Assembly (NCBI RefSeq): GCF_026151205.1
Contig: NC_087079.1
Coordinates: 1,204,028-1,268,027 of the forward strand
DNA length: 64,000 bases
From: Bolinopsis microptera
Taxonomy: Eukaryota > Ctenophora > Tentaculata > Lobata > Bolinopsidae
Reading direction: 5' to 3'
Shown here: positions 32,018 through 43,200 of the stretch, in pieces
Numbering within the stretch: the stretch's first letter is position 1
Layout of the letters: the number at the start of each line of letters is the position of its first letter
Notes under the pieces: model-generated
Seen by the model: the letters and a program-made list of their open reading frames with translations, nothing else
The model's database searches: none
Told to the model about the DNA's origin: nothing
Translations under genes and position numbers: made by a program

Positions 32018-34419
32018 ATGACCTACTATCAAAACTACTACGGAATAGAACTGTCGACTTACAAAGCACTGGATAGATTTTACATGTTCTTCATTACAAT
32101 AATGGCACTGTTTGGTGAGTGATTAATTAATATTCTTATACTATCGGTGTTTCCCTAGTCCATATATTCCCTACATTGCGATCGATTTGCAATTGAAACC
32201 ACTGAGACACAAATCTACACTATTGATTTACTGAGCAGTAAGAACAATATCATAATTTAAGATCAGTGTAATGGAGACTAGCATTCTTGTACAATGCTGT
32301 ACAGCAGTGAAGATGTGAAACATATTGCACACCAAGAAGAGACAAATGACAACCTAATGAATGACTTCCTCTACAATTCCATATTGCAGGAGTAATCTTC
32401 AATTCTCTGCTCGGTTTGGCTTATCTGAGAAAGCAGTGGTTCACAAAGACAGGTGATTTTGGCACCACTCTGTACACTCACCTTACCTTCAACAATCTAG
32501 TGAAGGTATATTCACTGTGTAGTAGTATCTGATCACACTTCAACGTATTTAGGGTAGACAACTATGAGGTAAGTATAATAATTTTGCAACTAATTTATTT
32601 TGTATAAGTAGGAAGTTTTGTTGGGTCAATTGTATGCTGTTTTTAATTTTCAGTCCATTGTTGCTTTGCTTCATGGAGGTTTGGCTCTACAAACGAATTG
32701 GGTATCATCCACCTACTACAAAGTTCAAGAGAGATCAATCTCCACCATGAAGAACAATAACAGTTTTGTATATTGCAATGTTATGGGACCCATTCAAAGC
32801 ATTGTAATAGTGCAGGTAATTATGATAAATGCATCTTACTTACATACGATATTGAGATATTGAGATACCGATTGAATCTGATCTGGAATTTGTAAATTGA
32901 AGGAATGTCACAATTGTGCTAGTATACTACTGTTTAAATAACCTCATCTAACTTTCAGGGGGTGCTACTCTTGAGCTGCCTTGTCTGCTTTAAGGTTTTA
33001 GACAGGTACTCTCAATATATCCGCAGTATTTTGAGGAGAAGAAAATACTTAGCTAATATCATCATTTCGTGTAGCTGGATAATAAGGTGAGCTATGAATA
33101 ATACATTCTAAGAATGAATCCTACTTTTGGAAAGTTATTGAATTCCTGATTCTTAGTCTATGTAAACTAAACTACCCACTTTGCAGTGTTACTGGGGCGC
33201 TGTGTACTTATGTGGTCTCAGAAGCATATTACATGGACAATTTATCTGGATTTTGCTACACTACAGAAAACAAGACGATTCCTGGCATTGGAGTTTTCCT
33301 CTTCTGCTTGCCTCCGCTTATAAGCTGTGCAATCATCCTAGTGATGCTTGTGGTCTTACTTTACCAGTAATTTAATATGTTTCAAAATAAGATATTTTTA
33401 TATTTACATTGAAAATTCTTTAAACTGGACTCCTCAGGAACAAAAGGGGTATAGAGAGATCCACACGATCCCAATCCAGTATCCTTAGCCTCTCAAAAAA
33501 CATGTCATTGCATGATATTTCCTGCAGGTACATCCTACAGCGAAAAGAAAGAGAAACAAGAGAGCACACTGATTCTACCAAGCTGATAATTATCCTGATA
33601 TACACAGTTATATTCTTATTGTGTGAAGGTCCAATATGGTTATTTTATTTCATATACAACTGTGAAGAAGGGGTAAAATGGATGCTGAATTCAGATGATT
33701 TGGTGGGTTAATTTGTAGACAGTCAGTTAATAGTTGACAGTCATGTTGTCCCTATCAAATGACAATCATGCTTTACATATAAATTAAATTGGAGCTATTT
33801 AAAACTGGTGATGATTGTGATCCTGAATGATACTAATAATTGACCATCTATACAATTCTACATTAGACCAAACAAAAAAATATTTTTGATAACAGTAACT
33901 GACAAAATCTTTCAGAATGATTACTATGTTGGATTGTTCTATTATCATTATGTAAGCTCGGTCCTGAAAAATGATTTTGACTACGTAGGCCAAAATCTTT
34001 ATATGGCACTCCGATATTATCCAATGTGAGTCATTTTATTTCTGTTACTCACTTAATACTACTAAATACTACTTTATGGCCATGACCATATTCCTAATTA
34101 TGGTCAAGGTCATTAATCTTTATAAAATTCAGTTTCAATGAAAAACAACAGTAAAATATTGTTGTAGCATTAGTACTAAAAACTTTTCTCATACAATTTC
34201 AGGTATGTGCAGTTGACACTAACAATAGAAACCTTCATCCAAACAGCCACCCTGCTTTTTGTTCAGCACGATATCTTGGATTGGCTCTACAAAATCGTTA
34301 CAAACAGAAGTTTTGTTCGCTCTTTCACAATGGTAGAACAAGGAAATACGAACAATGACATTTTACATGAACCTTCCAACGACCACTCTGAAACAGCTGC
34401 TGATCGACCTTCAATCTAA
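32018..34419 (+). CDS. Orphan rhodopsin-like (class A) GPCR, eight exons
   Basis: Exons are 32018-32114, 32390-32505, 32654-32815, 32959-33086, 33187-33366, 33438-33702, 33916-34025 and 34203-34419. Phases 1,0,0,2,2,0,2 close, giving 424 residues. Seven hydrophobic segments are visible. The TM3 Cys (FVYCNV) and an ECL2 Cys (SGFCYTT) can form the usual disulfide. TM3 ends in VLDRYSQYI, a true DRY motif. TM4 is ANIIISCSWI, TM5 contains CLPPLI, and TM6 IYTVIFLLCEGPIW has a proline. TM7 lacks the NPxxY motif (TATLLFVQHDILDWLY). The intracellular loop 3 is Ser/Arg-rich and the tail acidic. The ligand cannot be predicted. A candidate polyadenylation signal AATAAA is near 34911. A fragment of the last exon is duplicated at 37479-37557. 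Confidence 0.75.
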
Positions 34420-35071
34420 ATCTGCGTTCTCAATTTGAGTCAGTTAGACTGTAACAAATTTGACCCTATATAAAAACAGACATGCAGTGCCTGGTGTTAC
34501 AATAACGGCCACCAACTTATTCCTTAACTTTTAACATCTACGATTCCTTACAACAAAAGTTATTGGTTCAGAGATCTAGTTAGTATAAGTTCAAAGTTGA
34601 CACTTCAGCCAAAATTGGCTACATAAAGAAATTAACGTTTGATTATTGTTGATTCTCTAATCACTAATGCTGAATGCACTTTAATTAGCTACTCAATGCA
34701 CATTTTTTCAATTGTAGTTCACTATATTGAATGAAATATAAATATGTTTTTAAATTCATAATAATTTTAAAGTGATGCTGTATTAATGTAAAACCAATTT
34801 GATAGACAAATATAAAATAAGCGAAAAGTTGTATTTTCTAGTCTTGAGATCATTGATTGACGATGTTTATCTTATACAGCTCGTACCGACTTAATAGTAA
34901 TTTGGGGTTGCAATAAACATTTTTGATGCGCGGCGCAACCTAATATGCAGTAGTGCAGTACTATACATTGCAATACAATATTTTTTTCGTGCATGAATAT
35001 TTGCTCATGCATTCATTTATAAACCATGTATGAATATATAATCTAACAAATATGTTATCCGTGGCCGTGCC

Positions 35072-35133
35072 TAGTTTCGCGCGCTTATTAATGATTAAGG
35101 CATGCCTTAATCATTAATAAGCGCGCGAAACTA
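35072..35133. repeat. Perfect 62-bp palindrome
   Basis: The arm TAGTTTCGCGCGCTTATT continues to GGCA at 35102 and is followed with no spacer by its exact complement from 35103 to 35133. Flanking bases (C35071, T35134) do not pair, so the arms are exactly 31 bp. Confidence 0.95.
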
Positions 35134-35363
35134 TTGAATGTTTAAAATAAAATTTATTTGAACGGGTGATATTGCAATTGGTATTATTAACATTGTCAAT
35201 GAGTTACGTGTACGAATCAATTCGACCCGCGGGTCATCTAAACCTACAGAAATTAATTTAGTGGGCCGCGCTCAGCCTGTCATTCCGCCAAATTTCTATT
35301 TACGAACATAATAGCCTGAGGTCCTTTGTATCACGTGGTGACCCCCACGGTCGCTTCACTATA

Positions 35364-35429
35364 GTAGCGTCTTCGACGCTACAGGGGGAGCCGCGCACTT
35401 CGTGCGCGGCGGGTCATACAACGTATGAC
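35364..35429. repeat. Three consecutive hairpins with 3-nt loops
   Basis: GTAGCGTC-TTC-GACGCTAC (35364-35382), GCCGCGCAC-TTC-GTGCGCGGC (35390-35410) and GTCATAC-AAC-GTATGAC (35413-35429). All stems are perfect. CCCCC at 35342-35346 and GGGGG at 35384-35388 could enclose the first hairpin. A fourth of the same type, ACTTGT-GAA-ACAAGT, is at 35723-35737. Confidence 0.9.
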
Positions 35430-35937
35430 AAGAGGTCCCCAGGTGAAAATAAATAAAATCATAAACAATTTTTTGTCGTTTTAATCATTTGTTGTTTAAT
35501 TTTTAATTTAGGTTTTATTTCAATTTTTTATAGAATTTAAATCCAAGCCAATTAGCTTGTAGCTACACAAAATTAAGTCATTCTTAATTTAATTCATAAA
35601 TATTATATTAATTTTATTTCGAGAAATCGTGTGTGAGGGTTAAATGGGGAGCTGGGCAATGGTTGCTCTATCCAGAGCCCTTGCTCTTGCAGTAGCACGC
35701 GCCCGCCTCACGCCGCGCCTTGACTTGTGAAACAAGTGAAGGGCAATAGTACGGCGAAAAAGCAAAAATTCAATAACTGGTCACCGTAATGGGTGCCACA
35801 TGCCTAGCATGAAATATTTACCTACTGTCCTACTGAGTTGCATTTGTGTAGGTCTGTAGAAGCATTAGAATATTTAACGCGTGAATACTGGATACAATAA
35901 TTTAAAAAATTCAAGTTGCAAATTCCATTTTGTAGGT

Positions 35938-36490
35938 TTATAACTTACGAGGACGCACGCCGAGTTGGACTCGTCGACGGTCCCTAATAAATGAAACAAG
36001 TATTTTACAAGTATCACCCGTTAAATTCCGTTTCGTAGTTTTTTTAAATATTGAGGAAGGTAGTTCGGATCCATATTTTTTATTTTGAAAAGCATTTGCC
36101 ATTTGATTCGAGTAAACCGGACAGGTTCCAACGCAAAAATGATTAGCCAACTACCATGAGCAGCAGATGGATTCCACAACTGTACACAGTATTCAAAATG
36201 ATATGATTTCTTATCAAAGATTTATAAATTGTTAACATCACAGTTTTATCTCTAGTAATCAAATTCCTGACTATCCGACATATCATTTGGTTAGCCTTAG
36301 ATATAGACTTAATCTGCTCATCCCATTTCACTGACACACGTGTAACAACACCCAAATCCTTCTCCTGTTCTGAGGTTCATAAAATAAAACCACCCAGAGA
36401 ATAATTTAAATTAGGATTATCATTAAGATCAATATGCATTACTTTGCATTTAGATGGGTTAAATCTCAGTGACCAAATATTAGATTTCTA
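35938..36490 (-). mobile_element. Degenerate non-LTR LINE (Jockey/CR1-like RT) fragment
   Basis: Minus-strand reading gives WSLRFNPSKCKVMHID (about 36427-36480), then GVVTRVSVKWDEQIKSISKA and IVRNLITRDKTVMLTIYKSLI (36143-36355). It then continues in another frame to 35938. These are the conserved blocks after the YADD box in Jockey/CR1-like reverse transcriptases. The upstream catalytic piece LFADDLKLIG reads on the same strand at about 37560-37600, separated by the TIR element 36497-37353 and a duplicated segment. Frameshifts make it dead. Confidence 0.7.
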
Positions 36491-36496
36491 ATATTA

Positions 36497-37353
36497 GTAG
36501 AGGCTCTTACGGGCATTGTCTGCTCGATACGCTAGGGACCCCAGATACACCTTACTATACGTATTTTTGACCGTAGAATCGATTAAAAGTAGTTTTAAAA
36601 TGATTGGACTGACTTTTTGGGGGTAAAATCGCAAAAAACCGATTTTTGGCCAAAAAATAGGCCAAAAAACCATGTTTTTTGATATTTTGAACAAGTTAAT
36701 TTTGTTGGCATGTCGGCAAAACTTGCATGGAGATAGCTAAAACACAGCCGCACAAGATGGTTTAAAAATTTGAAAAATCCCTCTATTTTTTTGGGGGTAA
36801 AAATCCAAAAAAGTGGTAAAAATTTTGACTTTTTTGCTTGAAGTTTGAATAATTTTTTGCAGTTGTATTAAATCAACCCAAAAATAGTCACATCGTGTTT
36901 GCCTAAATTTTTCCTTTCCGAGAAGTACCCACTTCATATACTTTATCGAAGTTTGAATATTGTCACTCCGCAAGCGTTTTTGCCAAATTTTCGACGCGCA
37001 CTACGCGCAAAAGCATTTAGTTGTTATCAATTGGCATCCGCGCGTTCATCATAAATTTCAAACAGCTATAACTCAGCGAGATTATGTCCGTTCTAGCTCA
37101 TATTTTCACACCAAAAAGAAAACAATGTAATCTTATTGCTGACAAAATATGAATATAATTACTTTATTTGCCTTAGAGTAATAGACTGTTAAAGTTTAAA
37201 ACGCGCATTGGTATAGCACGTGACTAATAAGGCCAAATTTATACTTCTTAACATATTATCGATTCTTAGACATCATACTATTGTGTCCAATTAGCGGTTA
37301 GGTCTCTAAACTCGTAGCAGAAAACACGTCTTTTTGCCCGTAAGAGCCTCTAC
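36497..37353. mobile_element. 857-bp non-autonomous DNA transposon with 19-bp TIRs
   Basis: It begins GTAGAGGCTCTTACGGGCA and ends with its perfect reverse complement. It is flanked on each side by TA (36495-36496 and 37354-37355), consistent with a TA target duplication as in Tc1/mariner-type elements. The interior has T-rich and GGGGGTAAAA motifs and no transposase. It is inserted in the broken LINE. Confidence 0.8.
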
Positions 37354-37360
37354 TATATAG

Positions 37361-37693
37361 TTTAACTTTATTTTTTATTTTAATTATTATAACCATTGAT
37401 ACAAAGCCCATAATATTTCACCAGCCCTTCAACTTCAAGTTGCATTTTATATCCTTGAATGACAAAAAATTTGTTTCACTTTTTGTTCAGCACGATATCT
37501 CGGATTGGCTCTACAAAATCGTTACAAACAGAAGATTTGTTCGCTCTTTCGCAATGGCAGCATTGCCGATTAATTTAAGGTCATCAGCAAATAGTTTAAC
37601 TTTATTTTAATTATTATAACCATTGATACAAAGCCCATAATATTCCACCAGCCCTTCACCTCCAAGTTTTATAGCCTTGAATGAAAAAAATTG
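37361..37693. repeat. About 95-bp direct repeat flanking a GPCR exon fragment
   Basis: TTTAACTTTATTTT...CCTTGAATGA occurs at 37361-37463 and 37594-37683 with small indels. Between them lie a copy of the GPCR last exon and the LINE FADD segment. The arrangement suggests an insertion or gene-conversion event with local duplication. Confidence 0.75.
37479..37557 (+). pseudogene. Fragment of the GPCR last exon
   Basis: About 79 bp nearly identical to 34256-34334 (TTTTTGTTCAGCACGATATC, CTCTACAAAATCG, TTTGTTCGCTCTTTC), with three or four substitutions. It has no splice sites or continuation, so it is a non-functional duplicate of the TM7/helix-8 segment. Confidence 0.85.
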
Positions 37694-38214
37694 CAGGAGG
37701 TGACCGGGATTCCCGGTTCCGGAAATCCCAGTACCGGGATTGGCAATTTTGAGCTATCCCGGTCCCGGTCAAGTCACATTTTTCATTCCGGTCCCGGTCC
37801 CGGTCAATCACTCAAATTTGCCGGGATTTTGACCGGGATCTTTAACATAATTTCATTCACTGTGATTCTAAGTTTTTCCTTTCATTCATTGTGAATTTCA
37901 TCTTTAAACATCCTCTGAGCCAAACAATGTTTAAAATTGCTAAACAAGTTTGAGTAATAAATTATGATCACAAATTAACCAGTAATTGACTGGAATTCCC
38001 GGTACCGGGAATCCCGGTACCGGGATTGGCAATTTTGAGCTATCCCGGTCCTGGTCCCGGTCAAGTACCATTTTTCATCCCGGTCCCGGTAAATTGATAA
38101 TCTCACTAAATCTCAGTCCCGGTCCCGGTCCTTGTCCCGGTCAAGTCACATTTTGTATCCCGGTCCCGGTCCCGGTCCCGGTCAGGCCTGAAATCATGTC
38201 TCGGTCACCTCCTG
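37694..38214. mobile_element. hAT-type MITE made of CCCGGT repeats, 521 bp
   Basis: It begins CAGGAGGTGACCGGGA and ends TCTCGGTCACCTCCTG (inverted repeat of 16 bp with one mismatch). It is flanked by a perfect 8-bp target duplication, AAAAATTG at 37686-37693 and 38215-38222. The interior is two related halves that each contain GTACCGGGATTGGCAATTTT and arrays of CCCGGTC. No transposase. The duplication length assigns it to hAT. Confidence 0.85.
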
Positions 38215-38222
38215 AAAAATTG

Positions 38223-38543
38223 AGTGTCGACCTTCTGTCACAACAAAACTGCCATTCTTTAGAAACAACAATTTATCTTTCCCAACAGTTGTTATCTGGT
38301 CCAAGTAAGAGCCTTGTCTCCAAAAACTCATCTAGACTAGCGTTTTAGTGTGTACTAAAGCTTTCAGGCCCGCGAATTCCTTGTACCGTTTGTTGCCTAT
38401 CCTTTCACAACCCAATTAACAGTCAAAGACAGAAAGTTAATTCACAAAATGAGCATTTCATTGTTATAAATTTGATTTCTTGTCTCATACTTGTTGAGAC
38501 CACCTTAGTTTGCTTAATTAATATGGGCAACCATGTTAAAGTA
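38223..38543. other. Spacer
   Basis: No gene, repeat or motif recognised. Confidence 0.5.
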
Positions 38544-39528
38544 CAGGGTGGGCCAAAAGTCAGTGGACATATGTTGGCCTTAATAGCTCAGTCACTGAGT
38601 GCCCATTTGAAACAATTCTTTCTGGTATGACTTACCACCACTGGTTCGAGGAATTTGTCAAATCGAAAAATATTCGAGTTCATTTTTTTTTCAAATGAAG
38701 GTTCATTTTTGCATTTATTTGATAGTTTGAATAGTCGGATCAAGCTAAATTTTAATGAATTGTGTTTGGCCATTCGAAATACGTTTGTCCTGGAAAAAGA
38801 ATTGTAGCTTCTCAGATGACTGAGATATGAAGCATAACAAGTTTATTCATGACGTGTGATCAGGTGATTGGTTTACCTAATCACGTGATTAGGTGACCCA
38901 ATTAACCACCCGTAAAATGTTATGGGAATTGTTAAGGGTGCCGAATTAAGGTGTCGTGTCACGGTGTCGTGTCACAATGCCGAAAATGCTTGATAACTTC
39001 GTCATTTCTAATCCGTTGTGCCTCATGTTTTCAGATCATAAGCAACATTTAATAATCTACTGTCTCTGAAAAAATTAGGCGTTCAGCATGTTCAGAGAAA
39101 ACAATATGGCCTATACCTTACTCGGGAATATTATAGCGGGTTAATTTATGACTGGGAAAATTAATGACGGCAAAAATATGGCGGAATTTTCCAAAGCCCA
39201 CCAAGCATCAAAATGTATTACTATTAGTTTACATTACTCGGGAACATTATAGCGGGTTAATTTATGACTGGGAAAATTAATGACCGGGAAAAATATGGCG
39301 GAATTTTCCAAAACCCACCATTTTATCCCAGTCATTATATTCCCGAGTAAGGTAGGTGTTTTAATATTGAATGGGCGTGGTCTAAAATATTCGAATTTTC
39401 AAATTTTGACGACAGAATCCTCGAACCAGTAAGTACAGTATGCCATCTGCAAAGCAACAGCTCTCAAATATAAAACACGGTAGAGCTATTAAGGCCAACG
39501 TATGCCCTCTGACTTTTGGCCCACCCTG
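38544..39528. mobile_element. 985-bp TIR element (mariner-like MITE)
   Basis: The left end CAGGGTGGGCCAAAAGTCAG and the right end are inverted over about 46 bp with three mismatches (through GTTGGCCTTAATAGCTC). TA flanks both ends (38542-38543 and 39529-39530), fitting a TA target duplication. There is no transposase ORF, so it is non-autonomous. A second MITE is nested at 39116-39352. Confidence 0.85.
39116..39352. mobile_element. Nested 237-bp TIR element
   Basis: The perfect inverted pair CCTTACTCGGGAATAT/ATATTCCCGAGTAAGG at 39116-39131 and 39337-39352, plus TA on both sides (39114-39115, 39353-39354). The interior holds a direct duplication (TTATAGCGGGTTAATTTATG at 39131 and again near 39247). 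It lies wholly inside the larger TIR element, so it inserted later. Confidence 0.8.
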
Positions 39529-39530
39529 TA

Positions 39531-40218
39531 TATCCCCGGGTCAAAATCGGAAAAAAAACCTACATTTTAATATACTTTAATATACCCACAATTAGTAGAT
39601 TTATATTCTTGAACGTTATAATTTGTTCCATGTCACTGACTTTTAAGTAGACCCTTTTGAGCTTCCCTTTAATTGGGGTTTTTGACCAGTCCCTTTAGAT
39701 GTTTTTCTTCTCGTGTATATCTTTCCTGGTAGCTTCGGGGGGCAAGGACAGTTGATTGTACAACAAAATCATTAACCAGAAAGATCTATGGCTTGCCAGG
39801 GCCGGGAAAGTGGCTCTCAGTTACATTTTTTGCAGGGCGAATCCAAAAATAATATAGTAAGATTGAAGTCCTGGCCTACTCAAATTAATCATGTCAAGGC
39901 AATATTTATTACATGAGTAATTTTACATGACCAACATGAACAGAGTTACTGGTCACCTTTCTTCATCCTGTAGATTTTTCAAGATGTTTTTCATAAAAGC
40001 TAATGTATATATTTAAAAAAGTGTTGCTAGAACAAATAGTCACAATCCTTCTCTGATTTTTGTTTAGACAACACATTGATGAAACATATTTTTAGCATTA
40101 GTTAATAATTTTAGCCAGAGTTTTTTAATGTCAGTCTTTTGCTTTAAATCATTTAAACAGAAAATATAGGATTTAACCTCTCACTCAGATTTATTATTTA
40201 TCTCGAGCTTTTCTTAGG
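39531..40218. other. EMC1 upstream region
   Basis: No exon recognised. This must contain the EMC1 promoter and 5' UTR; no TATA or other element could be assigned with confidence. Confidence 0.5.
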
Positions 40219-43200
40219 ATGTTCAAAAGGACTGTCCTTCTAGTTCTGGTCCTAATAGCCGTTGTACAGTCTATCTACGAGGATCAGATTGGGCTCTATG
40301 ACTGGTTAGTTAATTAATTTTTCTATTTTAAAATCCTGAATGTTCTACTGTCGAGAAATAATTTAAGTCACTGAAAGTATCTGGATCTAGATTGTATAGT
40401 ACATATCTAAAATTCAACTCTATTCAGGCACCAGCGATATGTGGGAGCAGTGGAGCACCGCATTGCAGACTCCCGTGCTATTGTAGTGATTACCAAGAAG
40501 AACATCCTTGCAGCACTGCACCCAAAAACTGGTGCCATCATGTGGAGACGCAAGTTCAATGAGGAGGACACAGTGACGGTGGATCCTGTGATATGCGGAG
40601 AGGAGGTGGTAACATACCACAGTACCAACCGGTACAGACATTGGGATATCTTAACAGGTAGGCATTCGGGTACAGACATAAATGAAATAGATTTGTTTCG
40701 AATGTGGCAGTAAAAACTCATCTATTCTATTTGATGAGCCTGCCTGCAACAATAGTCAAGCGTTTACTGCATAGATGTGACTACTGTCGACGTGGCACAA
40801 GTGTTACTTTGTATTATGACAGTGAGTTGACATTACTTTTAAAAGGATAATATCAAGATTCTAAAAACACTGTAGTTCATTTTGTTGAAAACAAATTAAA
40901 TTTAAATCATGTATATTCTCCTCCAGGAATGTTAACACTGGATACACCACACCACGAAGAAGATGGTCTCCTCTTCTACGCCTCCCTGTCGTATGAAAAG
41001 ATGATAAGGGTCACTCGTAACAATGTTTACTGGGGCAAAAATGATAACATTGGCTCTTCTCCTATCGATATCTCGTGAGCAAATTTAGATTCTGTTCTAT
41101 CAACTGATGTCTTAAATTCATTCGATTTCTCCCCCTTTTTTTGATGTAACAGGTTATAGACTAGTAAACATAATAATTGCACTGTATCACAGCTATTTCC
41201 TCTTTTAGGCCCAGTATGAAGCTTGCGGGATTTATGCGATCCGGATCTAAAGTTGAGGGATTTCTGTTCGACCCTTCAACAGCTCAAGGAGTGAGCATTA
41301 AATACGATGCAAATCATGATACTGTACAAGTCGCTGAAGCTGCATTGCCGTCGACCACTCAGGGGATTAAGTAAGTTGAACTTTATTTATCGAACACACA
41401 CCGCACACTGCACTGAGGTACTGACTTCCAGTACCTCAAACGCCATCCTCAGTGATATTTATAGACGATCATTCAAGAAAAATTCAGTCAAAACCAGTGC
41501 ACTGTGCAGTAACGTTGTATTTTGGCGCCCCCCGCTGAAAAAGCGCCTCCCTGTTAACGCCCCTGGCCCCCTCCCCCTCTTAGAGTAGAAACGTAAAATT
41601 GGACAAATTAGGTGATTTTAGAGGATACACTGGTAAAATCTTTTAAAAAGTGTGTTTCTAGATCGAAACGTTTTGCAGTTTTAAATTTTTCAAAGTTGTT
41701 CCACATTTAAACGACGATTTGGCGCCACCCTAAGATGGCGCCCTCCGCACAGCGGGGTCAGCGGGGCCCTACACTATGCCACTGGTTAAAACAGTGAAAT
41801 TTGGGTCACGGAAAGCTGAAATCTGAAAATGTCCTACTATACCGCGGTATAGTAGGTATACCGGAAGGAAATTTTCAAAATTTTCCTTCCATCAAAGTTT
41901 TTACCGGATATATACAGGTTCCAGTACCTTTTTAGCCAAAACCGCGATATTTTGGTCAAGGAGACAGCAGGAAAGCTTCTCTTAAAAAATCTCTCAAAAT
42001 CTCTTCTTCTATTAAAAGGAATTCCCGTTTATGAAGCCTTTCTTTGGGAATAGAACTTTCAGTACCTCAATCGTGTCTTGTACCATCCTCAGTGACTTTA
42101 CTAGATGGCCATTCAGGAAAAATTCAGTGAAAACAGTGAAATTTGGGCCGCGGAAAGCTGAAATCTGAAAATGTCCTATCGGTAGGACATTTTCAAAATT
42201 TTCCCTCCATCAAAGTTTACTCCGGATATACAGCTTCCAGTACCTCTATTGTGCATGGGTAAACAAATTATCAATCTGGTAACATTGTTGCCTGTACAAG
42301 GGCAATTCAAAACAATGATGCCATCGTGTTTGTGGTAACCTCAGTCCTTAGTGGAATATGACCCAACAAAGGATTACACATTGTTTAGAGTAAACAAGGC
42401 AAGATTAATCTGTTACACACACGGTTTTATCTTTCTGTGCTCCACTTATTGTATTGTATTGTATCAGATGCCATCGTGGAGCAGGTGATCTCCTCCACCT
42501 TTTCCGCCTCGACATGGAAGAAAAAACCTAGACATGCAACCTGCAATTCGAAGGTGAATGCAGCCCTTACGGAAGACTATAAGGTCTTCATGCTTATATA
42601 ATTAAATGATTAAATGATACATAACGATAACTTGTAAACCCCAGACGTTTCCAGTATCGTATTGTATAGAAATAAATGCCCTTCGTAACATTTATTCCTC
42701 TGAATTAAAAACGCCGTAGCTGTAAATATGAACCAGCATGAATTCATACTGATTCATACTTTATTAAAACGTGATGTGTAGTAATATGGTGTAAAGAGTG
42801 CATAGTAACGAAGTTTATAAAAGCATGAAAACATATATCGTAGAGGCGAACATCACGTGTTGTTGTCACGTGGGAGATAATAATAAGTGTGCTCCACTAA
42901 AGAAGTAACAATTATTGTTTTCCAGATAAAGACATTCCGAAACTTGATTGGGTAAATTTAAATTTAAAATTTACGGTTAGCGCGGCGGAAAATCGCCCTG
43001 CGGACAAAATTTTGAATTACGGTTCAGGAACACGCGAAAACTTTTTTCTAGATATGTAAGAGCCGTATGTATTAGGTCCGCGCGCACGTACGTTACGTTA
43101 CGTTTGTACGCCAATAATTATAAAGCAATGAAAGGCATTAGTTTGGTCAAATCAAACAGAACATATCACATATGCTATCAGACTTTCAACTGACTAAGGT

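Larger units (their letters stand above)
34420..35937. other. 3' flank of GPCR and structure-rich spacer
   Basis: No exon recognised. It includes the probable GPCR 3' UTR, a 62-bp palindrome (35072-35133), a cluster of compact GC-rich hairpins (35364-35429) and another small hairpin at 35723-35737. A GC-rich patch near 35690-35720 stands out from the AT-rich surroundings. Confidence 0.55.

Noticed and set aside
37691-38348. Two Gly/Pro/Arg-rich ORFs (67 and 120 codons)
   Set aside because: They lie in the CCCGGT hAT MITE and its flank and follow its repeats.
42466-42531. In-frame exon ending in TAG that would truncate EMC1
   Set aside because: An acceptor at 42465 fits the phase, but it gives a short non-homologous end. 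The donor at 41371 joins in phase to 43323, giving a continuous EMC1-like reading, so this is probably a decoy.
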